Assembly (NCBI GenBank): GCA_050180485.1
Contig: JBFXED010000010.1
Location: forward strand, 1-64,000
DNA from: CADEGL01 sp050180485
GTDB lineage: Bacteria > Pseudomonadota > Alphaproteobacteria > CADEGL01
Length of the DNA stretch: 64,000 nt
Direction: 5' to 3'
A model generated the notes under the pieces. That model worked only from the letters and a program-made list of their open reading frames with translations, had not been told where the DNA came from and ran no database searches. The position numbers and the translations under genes were made by a program. Numbering within the stretch: position 1 is the first letter of the stretch; every line of letters starts with the position of its first letter. Of the stretch, positions 25,521-33,980 are shown piece by piece.

Positions 25521-26729
25521 ATGAGTTCCGAGTCGTCCTTGCCGGAGGGGCGCCCGGCCCTGTTGTGGGAACCGGTCTCGGTGCGCGGATTGACGCTGAA
25601 GAACCGCATCGTCATTTCTCCCATGGCGATGTACAGCGCTCATGACGGCCTGGTGGACGATTTCCATCTCGTCCATCTCGGCCGCTTCGCGCTTGGCGGA
25701 GCTTCGCTCGTCTTCACGGAGGCAATCGCAATCAAAAAGGATGGGCGCATCACGCACGGGTGCGCGGGGCTTTGGGACGACCGGCAGATTGCCGCCCTGC
25801 GCCGCATCACCGACTTTCTTCACCGGTTCGGAGCGGCGGCCGGCATTCAGTTCTGCCATAGCGGGCATAAAGGTTCGGCGCAAAGACCATGGCATGGCGG
25901 TGGTGCGCTTGGCGCGGCGGACGTCGAGGCGCGCAAGGAAGCGCCCTGGAATACGGTGAGCGTCACGGATACGCCGTTCGACGCGAGCTGGCCCTCTCCG
26001 GCGATGTTGAGCGCGGGGGATCTGGATGCCATCGCCGCGGACTTCGTGGGGGCGGCCAGAAGGGCCGAGAAGGCCGGGTTCGACGTCATCGAGCTCCATT
26101 GCGCGCATGGTTATCTGTTGCACTCCTTCCTATCGCCTTTGACCAACACGCGGACCGACGGGTTCGGCGGCGATATACAGGGGCGTATGCGGTTCCCGCT
26201 GCGCGTCATCAAGGAGGTTCGAGATATCTGGCCGCAGGCCAAGCCGCTTTTCGTCCGCGTGTCCAGCGTGGACGGTGTCGACGTCGGATGGTCGGCCGAG
26301 GATACGGTGGTGTTCGCGAAGGCTCTGCGGGCGCTGGGCGTCGATGCCGTCGACTGCTCGTCGGGCGGAATGAAGCTTTCGCGGCAGCAGCAGTTGGTCT
26401 CGCGTACGCCGGGCTTCCAGGTGCCCTATGCGGCGCGTGTCCGTCGCGAGGCCGGTATCATGAGCATCGCGGTGGGGCTGATCCGCGACCCCGACCATGC
26501 CGAGGACATTCTTCAGGCCGGTCAGGCTGACCTGATCGCCATAGGGCGCGAGGCGCTCTTCGACCCCAACTGGGCCGCGCGCGCCACCTTGCGCTTCGGC
26601 GGGGAAGCCGGCTGGGCACAGTGGCCCGAGCAGTTCGGGTGGTGGCTGCAGCGAAGGGCGCGTCAGCAGGGCGAAAAATATGGCCGTCTCGCGCCCGTGC
26701 GGGCCGTGGGGCAGTCTGAAAAACTCTGA
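25521..26729 (+). CDS. Old Yellow Enzyme family NAD(P)H:flavin oxidoreductase (YqjM-like)
   Basis: The 402-residue FMN enzyme has the OYE opening LKNRIVISPMAMYSAHDG, substrate-binding histidines in ELHCAHGYLLHSFLSPLTN, and the RTDGFGGDIQGRMRFPL segment. C-terminal GLIRDPDHAEDIL and IGREALFDPNWA complete the phosphate-binding part. Such enzymes reduce activated C=C bonds, including enoyl-CoA-like substrates. The cysteine that tunes the flavin in YqjM (SPMCMYS) is Ala36 here. I chose the ATG at 25521 because GGAG at 25508-25511 is nine bases ahead; the ATG at 25512 abuts it. Nine bases separate it from the EthD gene. Confidence 0.91.
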   Translation: MSSESSLPEGRPALLWEPVSVRGLTLKNRIVISPMAMYSAHDGLVDDFHLVHLGRFALGGASLVFTEAIAIKKDGRITHGCAGLWDDRQIAALRRITDFLHRFGAAAGIQFCHSGHKGSAQRPWHGGGALGAADVEARKEAPWNTVSVTDTPFDASWPSPAMLSAGDLDAIAADFVGAARRAEKAGFDVIELHCAHGYLLHSFLSPLTNTRTDGFGGDIQGRMRFPLRVIKEVRDIWPQAKPLFVRVSSVDGVDVGWSAEDTVVFAKALRALGVDAVDCSSGGMKLSRQQQLVSRTPGFQVPYAARVRREAGIMSIAVGLIRDPDHAEDILQAGQADLIAIGREALFDPNWAARATLRFGGEAGWAQWPEQFGWWLQRRARQQGEKYGRLAPVRAVGQSEKL

Positions 26730-26738
26730 AAGGCGCCG

Positions 26739-27422
26739 ATGTCCAAGCTCATATTGCTTTATAAACGTCGCCCTGGACTCGATGTGTCCGAGTTCCACGG
26801 CCGCATGCGCGGACAAACCGAAACAATCGAGGCTTGCGCCGGTTTAAATCGCTATGTGCAGTCGCACACCCTGATCCAGGGGTACCGCAAGGGCGAACTC
26901 TTGTTCGACGGCATGGGCGAATGCAGCTTCGATTCGCTTTCCAGCGCCAGGAAGGCCCTATCGGACCTCGAGGGAGGAATATGGGGCGGGGAGGCTGGCT
27001 TCGCCGAGCCGGCCTTGACCGTTCGAATGCTCGTCGACGTGCATGTCGCCAAGGCGGGAGCCGTGGTCGCGGATGCCGTGAAGAACATCGAGTTCGTCAA
27101 TCGCCGTCCGGGCATGCCCTTGGATCGGTTTCGCCGCTATTGGCGGGAAGTCCACGGCCCTATTGGCGCCCGCATTCCGGGCATTCTCCGCTACGAGCAA
27201 AACCACGTGCATGCTTCGTCCTACGAAGGACTCAGTGTTCCCCGGTTCGATGGCTTGGCGATCACATGGTTCGCCTCCACGGCCGAAATGCGCAAGGGAG
27301 CCGCGACGCCCGAGTATGAAATCACGCGCGCGGACGAAGCCAATTTCCTGCCCGATGGACATCTACCCATCATTATTACGCGTGAGGTAGTGGACATTGG
27401 TGGCGCGAGCGGAAATCCATAA
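26739..27422 (+). CDS. EthD-like dimeric alpha/beta-barrel protein (two EthD domains)
   Basis: The 227-residue protein has two ferredoxin-like EthD-type units. The first begins KLILLYKRRPGLDVSEFHGRM, and the second, at about residue 115, begins EFVNRRPGMPLDRFRRYWREVHGP. EthD proteins are associated with ether and aromatic catabolic gene sets, and some relatives are decarboxylases or isomerases, but a reaction cannot be assigned. It follows the Old Yellow Enzyme with a nine-base gap, so the two are probably made together. The second unit has the more canonical YWREVHGP helix. Confidence 0.85.
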   Translation: MSKLILLYKRRPGLDVSEFHGRMRGQTETIEACAGLNRYVQSHTLIQGYRKGELLFDGMGECSFDSLSSARKALSDLEGGIWGGEAGFAEPALTVRMLVDVHVAKAGAVVADAVKNIEFVNRRPGMPLDRFRRYWREVHGPIGARIPGILRYEQNHVHASSYEGLSVPRFDGLAITWFASTAEMRKGAATPEYEITRADEANFLPDGHLPIIITREVVDIGGASGNP

Positions 27423-27501
27423 TTCTCACACCGTTCGCGCTCCATAGGGCACGTTAAGCGCATTCCGTTCGAATCTTAGGCCCTACCGTGAAGCAGACGG
27501 A

Positions 27502-27885
27502 CTAACGTCTGAATTTGGGTGTCCAACTCTCGATCAGCGCGTCTTCATCGTCATCTGGCTCTTCGGCTTCGGCGCGGAGGCTTAATGCTCCGCAAGTGAG
27601 GACGGTTAAAGTTCGCCCGTACTGTCCCAACCCAACCACTTCCTCCGGGTCAGCGTCTCGAAGCTGAAACGGGGTGGTAATGTCGATCTCCCGTAGCCTG
27701 CTCTCGATGCGCCCAGAAATTCCCCATAGGCCCCGAAGCGAGAGTCGGCCCAGCGCGTCCTGTACCAGCGCGGGGTCTACCATTACGAACACGCCGCCGT
27801 GTCGCGGGTCCTTCTTGGCGAAACGGTTGGCGACCTTCGCAAGTGTCTTGGTCGCCGCAACTGGAAAGCAGAAACTGTGAGCCGT
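27502..27885 (-). pseudogene. umuC: Relic of umuC (Y-family DNA polymerase V catalytic subunit)
   Basis: Read on the minus strand, the frame from an in-frame TAG at 27886-27888 down to the stop at 27502 encodes a UmuC-like middle part. It has ATKTLAKVANRFAKK, GGVFVMVDP, then LRGLWGISGRIESRLREIDI and TTPFQLRDADPEEV, which match the palm-to-thumb helix-hairpin-helix of UmuC. The catalytic N-terminus is absent and the C-terminus ends soon after, replaced by an acidic tail. The first ATG (27792) lies inside the conserved block. It is therefore a decayed fragment, probably left from a mobile umuDC-type operon. Confidence 0.75.
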
Positions 27886-27934
27886 CTACCCAACACGGAC
27901 GCAGGTCTCATACATTGACAGACGTGCGCAAATT

Positions 27935-28318
27935 TCAGGATCGCCCTGTGCGTGCGGAGTTCCTCAGAGGAATCTTCGGCTCCGACGCAATCTCGCTGCG
28001 ACTATCCCAGCGGCGGGCGATCACTTCAAGAGCGTCCAGCGCATCGCCCAGTTCCTTCCCGTGCTCCGTCAACCCATAAGTGACTTCCGGCGGGATCGTC
28101 GGGTTGTGTTGGCGATAAACGAGCCCTTCGCCTTCGAGCAAGCGCAAACGGTCGGTCAGCACCTTGGACGAAACACCAGTCAGTTGCCTTTTCAAAACAC
28201 CGAATCTGAGTGGCCCATCCCGCCTCAAGGTCCACAGGATATACATTGTCCACGGGCCCATAAGGACACGGAACATCGCTTCGACGGGACAAGATGGCTC
28301 ATGGGCGAAACGCGTCAT
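27935..28318 (-). CDS. HxlR family winged-helix regulator
   Basis: The 127-residue protein matches the HxlR/MarR-like fold: CPVEAMFRVLMGPWTMYILWTL, RFGVLKRQLTGVSSKVLTDRLRLLE and GLVYRQ, then PEVTYGLTEHGKEL. Cys10 lies where redox- or quinone-sensing members such as YodB have their reactive cysteine. It is divergent from the NmrA-like reductase at 28449, the classical arrangement of an HxlR regulator with a quinone or NAD(P)H reductase target. The first codon is ATG at 28318. Confidence 0.9.
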   Translation of the reverse strand: MTRFAHEPSCPVEAMFRVLMGPWTMYILWTLRRDGPLRFGVLKRQLTGVSSKVLTDRLRLLEGEGLVYRQHNPTIPPEVTYGLTEHGKELGDALDALEVIARRWDSRSEIASEPKIPLRNSARTGRS

Positions 28319-28448
28319 GGGTAGTTACTGCCGGGTGCCTACTTTCAAACGAAGAATCGTTTCCTTTAGGATACTAAGCGGGATACGGAGTCTTGGCAAT
28401 CGACTGGCGGCTCCGCGATCCCAAGACAAGTGTTCAGGAGGCGAAGAG

Positions 28449-29306
28449 ATGATTTTAGTGATCGGCGCGACCGGCAATATCGGGTCCGAAGTGACGCGGC
28501 AACTCGGGGCGAAAGGCGCGGGGGTCCGGGCGCTGGTCCGTGACAAGGCCAAGGCCGAGGCCGTGCTGGGAACAAAGGTTCAGCTGGTCGCTGGCGATCT
28601 TTCCCGCCCTGAAACGGTGGCCGCCGCTATGGATGGCGCGGACAAGCTATTCCTGGTCACACCGCTTCATCTCGATCAGATCGCCATGAAATCGGTAGCG
28701 ATCCAGGCGGCGAAGCTGGCCGGCGTGAAGCATATCGTCATGTCGACGGGCATTGGCGCGGGGCCGGACGCCGGTGTCGAAATCGGACGCTGGCATGGAA
28801 AGAACCAAGAAGAGGTGAAGGCAACGGGCGTGGCGTACACTTTTCTCCAGCCGACCTTCTTCATGCAAAACATGCTCATGTTCGCCGGCACGATCCGTGA
28901 GCAGGGCGCTTTCTTTATGCCGCTGGGAGATAGCAAGGTCAGTTGGGTCGATGCCCGCGACATTGCCCAGGTCGGCGTCGTGGCCCTGACCGAGGCCGGA
29001 CATGAGAACAAGGAATATCCGATCACCGGTGGCGAAGCGGTTAGCTGCGCCGAGATGGCCGCGATTTTGTCCGATGTTCTTGGCAAAGGCGTCAACTATG
29101 TTGACGTCCCGCTCGCCGCAGCAAAGGAAGGGATGATGTCGGCCGGGATGCCGGAGAAACTGGCAGACATGATGAACGAGCTCTATGCTCTGGGTCCGGC
29201 CGGTCATCTGGCCTATGTCGCCGATACGGTCGAAGCGGTGACAGGTCGCCGCCCGCGCACCTTCCGTCAGTTCGCCGAAGATCACGCTACCTCCTTCAAG
29301 GGATGA
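28449..29306 (+). CDS. NmrA-like SDR family NAD(P)H-binding oxidoreductase (QorB-like)
   Basis: The 285-residue atypical SDR starts MILVIGATGNIGSEVTRQL, with the GATGxxG dinucleotide motif, then ALVRDKAKA and LVAGDLSRPETV. KHIVMSTG replaces the catalytic Tyr region of classical SDRs. The family includes quinone reductase QorB and the sensor NmrA. The start follows AGGAGG with seven-base spacing; a long upstream open frame is antisense to the HxlR gene and not real. Probably controlled by the divergent HxlR protein. Confidence 0.88.
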   Translation: MILVIGATGNIGSEVTRQLGAKGAGVRALVRDKAKAEAVLGTKVQLVAGDLSRPETVAAAMDGADKLFLVTPLHLDQIAMKSVAIQAAKLAGVKHIVMSTGIGAGPDAGVEIGRWHGKNQEEVKATGVAYTFLQPTFFMQNMLMFAGTIREQGAFFMPLGDSKVSWVDARDIAQVGVVALTEAGHENKEYPITGGEAVSCAEMAAILSDVLGKGVNYVDVPLAAAKEGMMSAGMPEKLADMMNELYALGPAGHLAYVADTVEAVTGRRPRTFRQFAEDHATSFKG

Positions 29307-29373
29307 AGTCTGCGATTCGAATGTTCAGGGAAGCCCGGCTGCAGCAGGTCGGGGCTTGGAACGTAGGTGCGCT

Positions 29374-30195
29374 TTGAGCAGGCTACCCACGCTCTTCGTG
29401 CCCCATGGCGGCGGCCCCTGTTTTTTCATGGAGTGGAATCCGCCCAACACGTGGGATCGGATGGCGGCGTATTTACGCCAAATTCCGGAGGACGTCGGCG
29501 TGCGCCCGAATGCTATCGTGTTGATATCAGGTCATTGGGAGGAAGAGGTCGTTACAATCCAGAACAACGCGTCGCCGCCGCTCCTTTATGATTACTACGG
29601 CTTCCCACCGCACACATACGAGATCAAGTTTCCGGCCCCTGGCGCCCAAGGGCTGTCCTCTCGGATCGCCGCGTTGCTGGGCGAGGCGGGCATTGAATGG
29701 AAATACGATTACAGCCGGGGCTTTGATCATGGCGTGTTCATCCCCTTGAAGGTTGCATTCCCCGATGCCGATGTCCCGATCGTGCAGGTCTCTCTGCTGG
29801 CGAGTCTTGATGCCAAAGATCATATCTGGCTGGGGCAGGCGCTGGCCCCATTGCGCGACGAAGGCGTTCTGATCATCGGCAGTGGCATGACCTATCACAA
29901 CATGCGGACCATGGTGGCCAGCATGCGCAGTGGCGGCCCGCCCGTTTCTCCAAACCCTGGGTCGGAGCGCTTCGATGCGTGGCTAGAGGAGGCTCTCACC
30001 AAGGCCACGCCCGAGAGTCGCATCAATGCGCTTGTTGCCTGGGACAAGGCGCCCGCCGCCCGTGACGCTCATCCACGCGAGGAACACTTTCTGCCACTTC
30101 ACGTCGCAGTCGGCGCGGCTGGTACTGATCCGGGACGCAAGACGCTAACGGATGTCGTCATGGGAGCAGTCGAATCGGCATTCCGGTTCGGGTGA
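29374..30195 (+). CDS. DODA-type (class III) extradiol ring-opening dioxygenase
   Basis: The 273-residue enzyme has LPTLFVPHGGGPCFF with His11, ISGHWEE with His54, MTYHNMR with His175 and REEHFLPLHVA with His238. These match the metal ligands and catalytic histidine of E. coli YgiD/DODA, which opens catechol rings such as DOPA. The start is TTG; I prefer 29374 (SRLPTLF) to the TTG six codons upstream, but neither has a strong ribosome site. It lies 67 bases after the NmrA-like gene and may share its HxlR control. The physiological substrate is unknown. Confidence 0.88.
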   Translation: MSRLPTLFVPHGGGPCFFMEWNPPNTWDRMAAYLRQIPEDVGVRPNAIVLISGHWEEEVVTIQNNASPPLLYDYYGFPPHTYEIKFPAPGAQGLSSRIAALLGEAGIEWKYDYSRGFDHGVFIPLKVAFPDADVPIVQVSLLASLDAKDHIWLGQALAPLRDEGVLIIGSGMTYHNMRTMVASMRSGGPPVSPNPGSERFDAWLEEALTKATPESRINALVAWDKAPAARDAHPREEHFLPLHVAVGAAGTDPGRKTLTDVVMGAVESAFRFG

Positions 30196-30375
30196 TGTTT
30201 CGGGCCATCGCTGCCCGTTCGGCCCACCTTCTCCGAACCTCTTGAGTGCCATCAGTTAGTAGAGAGTGAATTAATCAATCGTTGCAATAGTATTGGTTTC
30301 TGGGGTTCGAATCGCTGTCGAACCTACGAGAGTTAAAACTCAAACAGCGGAAGTGAACAAACGGAAAATCTCTGT

Positions 30376-30530
30376 TTTCCGGCGATAATCGAGAGAGGGG
30401 GGCAGACGGCTTTGGTGTCTGGTTCCCCGACATAGATGGCTGCACCTCGGGCGGCGACACAGCTGAACAGGCGAGCGCTAATGCAGCCGAAGCACTTAGC
30501 CTTTGGTTCGAAGACGCCAAAGAGGTTCCA
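30376..30530 (+). pseudogene. hicB: hicB antitoxin remnant, frameshifted and truncated
   Basis: The bases encode FPAIIERGG in one frame (30376-30402). After a six-G run (30397-30402) they continue in another frame as ADGFGVWFPDIDGC, then TSGGDTAEQASANAAEALSLWFED. That is the HicB RNase-H-like N-terminal half. A seventh G would restore the frame. No start codon precedes it, the C-terminal DNA-binding part is missing, and no hicA is seen. It runs in frame into the methionine gamma-lyase fragment that follows. Confidence 0.72.
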
Positions 30531-30941
30531 CGACACAGCGATACCGCTCTCGCTATTGCACGCCGATTGTCGTCGCACCCTGCCGTCGCATTGGTAAGTT
30601 ATCCATTTCTCGACTCGAGTCCAGAATTGCTAATCGCGAAGAACCAGATGTCAAACTGGTCTGGAATGCTTTCGTTTGGACTGCATTCCGGGTTCGCTGG
30701 CGCTCGAATGCTTTTGGGCCGACTACAGCTCATAAGACGCGCGGTGAGCCTAAGTGATGCCGAATCCTTGATCACACATCCCGCGAGTATCAATAGAGCT
30801 AGCCAGGCCGTACGTCCTGAAGAAGGTGGCCTCGTCGCCGGAGTCGGGGAGGACCTCATTAGACTGTCTGTCGGCCTTGAGGATGAGATGGATATCTGGT
30901 CCGACCTCAATCAGGCCCTCAATCCATTCATTACGGCCTGA
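30531..30941 (+). pseudogene. mdeA: C-terminal fragment of methionine gamma-lyase (mdeA-like)
   Basis: About 136 codons match the C-terminal third of Cys/Met-metabolism PLP enzymes: RHSDTALAIARRLSSHP, AKNQMSNWSGMLSFGL, RAVSLSDAESLITHPAS and IRLSVGLEDEMDIWSDL. The PLP-binding lysine and the N-terminal two thirds are missing. The 5' end joins a hicB fragment without a stop between. It lies 29 bases before an intact mdeB-like gene, which is how mdeA and mdeB are arranged in methionine-degrading Pseudomonas. The operon has therefore been decapitated. Confidence 0.8.
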
Positions 30942-30970
30942 TAAGCTAAACCATAACTTCGAGAAGTAAG

Positions 30971-33367
30971 ATGGCGAAAAACCAAACCTACCTTCAGCAG
31001 ATCGAAAGGTGCGTTTCTTGGCTTGCGGCGTGGACTATTCACCATGCCAACCACGTCAGGCCCGGCGACGAAATCAAAGTTGGAGGCCATCAGGCTTCCT
31101 CGGCATCTCTTTGTACAATACTGACGGCGCTATATTTCGCTGTCCTGCGACCGCAAGATCGCGTCGCGGTGAAACCGCATGCGTCCCCGATCTTTCATGC
31201 CATTCAATACCTCGCTGGTAATCAGAGCCGTGAAAAGCTGGAGGCGTTTCGAAGTTTCAAGGGTGCGCAAAGCTATCCTTCGCGTACAAAGGACGTAGAT
31301 GATGTCGACTTCTCGACGGGGTCCGTAGGGTTAGGTGTAGCGCAGACACTCTTCTCCTCGCTGGTTCAAGACTATGTATCTGCCCATGGCTGGATGGAGG
31401 GGCGCCCGGAAGGCCGCATGATCAGCCTGATCGGCGACGCCGAGATGGATGAAGGCAATATCTATGAGGCCCTCATCGAGGGCTGGAAACATGGCCTTCG
31501 AAACTGCTGGTGGGTAGTTGATTACAATCGGCAATCGCTAGATTCGGTCATTTGCGAAGGTCTCTGGAGCAAGTTCCAGCAGATTTTTGAGAACTTCGGT
31601 TGGGACGTCGTCATCTTGCGGCATGGCTCTCTCCAGCAGGCGGCATTCTCCGAAGTGGGAGGTGAAAAACTGCGAGAGTGGATCGAAAGATGTCCCAATC
31701 AGCTTTATTCCGCATTGACCTTTCAAGGTGGAGCCGCCTGGCGTAAGCGGCTACTGGACGAGATCGGTGATCAGGGACCCGTTACCGAGCTTATCGAACG
31801 TCGGTCGGACGATGAATTACAGGCATTGATGGTTAACCTGGGCGGCCACGATATGCAAAGCCTTCTCCAGGCTTTCGAGAAGGCGTCTCACCATGATCGG
31901 CCGGTCTGCTTTATTTGCTACACGATCAAAGGCTTTGGGCTGCCGCTAGCAGGCCATAAGGATAATCACGCCGGCTTGATGACGCTCGCACAGATGGAAA
32001 CGTTTCGGACTTCGATGGGCGTTCGATCGGGTCATGAGTGGGACAAATGGGAGGCCGCAAGCGTTTCCGAAATTGATCTTGAACAGTTTGTCGCGGATGC
32101 CCCGTTCTTCAGCGAGGGAACTCGTCGCCTGTCAGCTCCTGCGGTAAAGGTTCCAGATTCTTTGAAGTTGTCCGCGTCGGCCGGCAAGTCTGTATCGACG
32201 CAAATGGGCTTTGGTCAGATCCTCAACGAGATCGGTCGCGAAACTTCCGAATTGGCGGAGCGGATAGTCACAACAGCGCCGGACGTTACGGTTTCCACCA
32301 ATCTCGGAGCTTGGGTGAATCGCCGAGGGCTATTCGCTCGTGAGGCGATGGTTGACACCTTTCGAGCGGAGCGAATCCCGTCGACATATACATGGGAGTT
32401 CGGCCCCAACGGCCAGCATTTCGAGCTTGGAATAGCTGAGTCCAATTTGATGATTATGTTGTCGGCTTTGGGGCTCTCGCATTCGATTAACGGCGTTCGC
32501 CTACTACCGATCGGGACCGTGTACGACCCATTCATTTTGCGCGCGGCTGATCAACTTAACTATGCCTGTTATCAGGACGCTCGGTTCATGCTTGTTGCTA
32601 CGCCATCTGGTGTGACTCTAGCGCCAGAGGGGGGTGCGCATCAGTCAATCGGAACGCCTTTAGTTGGTATGGCGCAAGATGGTCTCTGCTCTTTCGAGCC
32701 GGCGTACCTCGATGAGCTCTCCATAATCATGCGCTTTGCCTTTGATTACATGCAGCGCGATGGCGAAGGCGACCCCGATGAGACCACTTGGCTTCGTGAT
32801 CAGACGGGAGGGTCAGTCTATCTACGGTTATCCACTCGGCCTTTGGAACAGCCACTTCGGGAAACAGCCCCAGATTTTCGCCGCGACGTCGTCAATGGCG
32901 CTTATTGGGTTCGTCCCCCCGGTCATAACGCGAGCGTTGTCATTGCCTACCAAGGTGCCGTTGCTCCAGAGGCTATAGCTGCAACGGGTCTTTTGGCTGA
33001 GGACCGGCGGGATATTGGGCTTTTGGCAATAACATCCGCGGACCGGCTCAATGCTGGCTGGCAGGCGGCGGAGAGAGCGCGTCAGCGCGGATTACACGGA
33101 GCGATGAGCCATATCGAAAGGCTGTTTGCGCCATTATCGCGGGATTGTGGCGTCGTAACCGTCATCGATGGCCATCCCGCCACACTCGCTTGGCTTGGCG
33201 GCGTGCAGGGACACCGTGTGAAGGCACTCGGCGTAGAGCACTTTGGGCAAACGGGCACAATCACAGACCTGTATCGACATCACGGTATCGATGCGAATGC
33301 GATAGTGCATGCAGCTCAGGCTGTAAGCCCTGGCCGAACGGTAAGGTATCTCCAATCACTTCCGTAA
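30971..33367 (+). CDS. mdeB: Homodimeric pyruvate-dehydrogenase-E1-like, thiamine diphosphate enzyme (MdeB-like 2-oxobutanoate dehydrogenase)
   Basis: The 798-residue protein has the transketolase/AceE layout. The N-terminal part has SASLCTILTALYF, PHASPIFHAIQYLAG, and the ThDP motif from IGDAEMDEGNIYEALIEG to VVDYNRQSLD (about residues 154-192). The middle pyrimidine-binding domain shows FELGIAESNLMIMLSALG, and a C-terminal domain follows (VIAYQGAVAPEAI). It is slightly shorter than AceE. Given the adjoining mdeA fragment, 2-oxobutanoate formed from methionine is the likely original substrate (inference); pyruvate is the alternative. No E2/E3 genes are nearby. It ends before a strong terminator. 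Confidence 0.82.
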   Translation: MAKNQTYLQQIERCVSWLAAWTIHHANHVRPGDEIKVGGHQASSASLCTILTALYFAVLRPQDRVAVKPHASPIFHAIQYLAGNQSREKLEAFRSFKGAQSYPSRTKDVDDVDFSTGSVGLGVAQTLFSSLVQDYVSAHGWMEGRPEGRMISLIGDAEMDEGNIYEALIEGWKHGLRNCWWVVDYNRQSLDSVICEGLWSKFQQIFENFGWDVVILRHGSLQQAAFSEVGGEKLREWIERCPNQLYSALTFQGGAAWRKRLLDEIGDQGPVTELIERRSDDELQALMVNLGGHDMQSLLQAFEKASHHDRPVCFICYTIKGFGLPLAGHKDNHAGLMTLAQMETFRTSMGVRSGHEWDKWEAASVSEIDLEQFVADAPFFSEGTRRLSAPAVKVPDSLKLSASAGKSVSTQMGFGQILNEIGRETSELAERIVTTAPDVTVSTNLGAWVNRRGLFAREAMVDTFRAERIPSTYTWEFGPNGQHFELGIAESNLMIMLSALGLSHSINGVRLLPIGTVYDPFILRAADQLNYACYQDARFMLVATPSGVTLAPEGGAHQSIGTPLVGMAQDGLCSFEPAYLDELSIIMRFAFDYMQRDGEGDPDETTWLRDQTGGSVYLRLSTRPLEQPLRETAPDFRRDVVNGAYWVRPPGHNASVVIAYQGAVAPEAIAATGLLAEDRRDIGLLAITSADRLNAGWQAAERARQRGLHGAMSHIERLFAPLSRDCGVVTVIDGHPATLAWLGGVQGHRVKALGVEHFGQTGTITDLYRHHGIDANAIVHAAQAVSPGRTVRYLQSLP

Positions 33368-33445
33368 AGCTCCATGAAGATGGCTTGAAATGAGAAGGGC
33401 TTTTTCGAAGAAATGGAGTTCAGTGCCAAGCCAGCTAGGGTGAGG

Positions 33446-33489
33446 GAACTCAGTGTGAAATACGCAAATCACACTGAGTTCGGCTTTTT
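33446..33489 (+). terminator. Rho-independent terminator after mdeB-like gene
   Basis: A perfect 13-bp stem (GAACTCAGTGTGA, 33446-33458, with its complement at 33469-33481) closes a 10-base loop and is followed by GGCTTTTT. It lies 78 bases after the mdeB-like stop. The convergent unknown gene ends at 33498. Confidence 0.85.
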
Positions 33490-33497
33490 GCCCAAGC

Positions 33498-33980
33498 TCA
33501 CGTACCGGCCGGCAAAGCAACTTCATTCAGTCGTGATCGAGCAAAAGTGCCCTTGATTATCCCGGACCGCAGTTCTTCGGGCGACAGCTTGTGGAGCGCC
33601 GCGAGCTGCATTACCTCAACCAACACGTCGATTTTATCCGGGTCCGACGTAACCAAAGCGCTGATGATGTCCGGCGCCGGCCCTTGCCCTAGGCTTTCCC
33701 CCCGTATTCTGGTTGCGGCTTGATGGGACGTTCGACTGCTCCGTGCGATGGCGGCATACAGCGAATAGGCGTTTGACATCGCGTCCGCCAGGGAGCGCCT
33801 ATCCCTTCGTGCACACGATGCGAGCGTCACCACGAGCGACTTGCCCCGGTCGAAAGCCTTCGCAACGTCAAAGTTCAGCGGAAGATAGGTCCTGGCCACG
33901 ACTTGCCGAGCCGAATAGTCGCAGCGCAGTAGCAGTTCGTCGTCGGACATATTGCTCCATCGGCTTCTTGCAAGCGTCAT
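33498..33980 (-). CDS. Hypothetical protein, 160 residues
   Basis: I do not recognise this protein. It starts at an ATG behind GGAGAAAATCGT and reads MTLARSRWSNMSDDELLLRC. It is predicted mostly helical and soluble, without a signal or membrane segment. The C-terminal part (DPDKIDVLVEVMQLAALHKLSPEEL) resembles a small helical bundle. It is the distal member of the minus-strand integrase-side module and ends against the mdeB terminator, so it is probably element cargo. The good ribosome site supports it as a real gene. Confidence 0.55.
   Translation of the reverse strand: MTLARSRWSNMSDDELLLRCDYSARQVVARTYLPLNFDVAKAFDRGKSLVVTLASCARRDRRSLADAMSNAYSLYAAIARSSRTSHQAATRIRGESLGQGPAPDIISALVTSDPDKIDVLVEVMQLAALHKLSPEELRSGIIKGTFARSRLNEVALPAGT

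Noticed and set aside
30304..30324. Inverted repeat GGTTCGA...TCGAACC resembling a tRNA T-arm
   Set aside because: The stem around TTCGAAT does not pair as a T-arm, and no acceptor or CCA end follows; it may be chance or another att scar.
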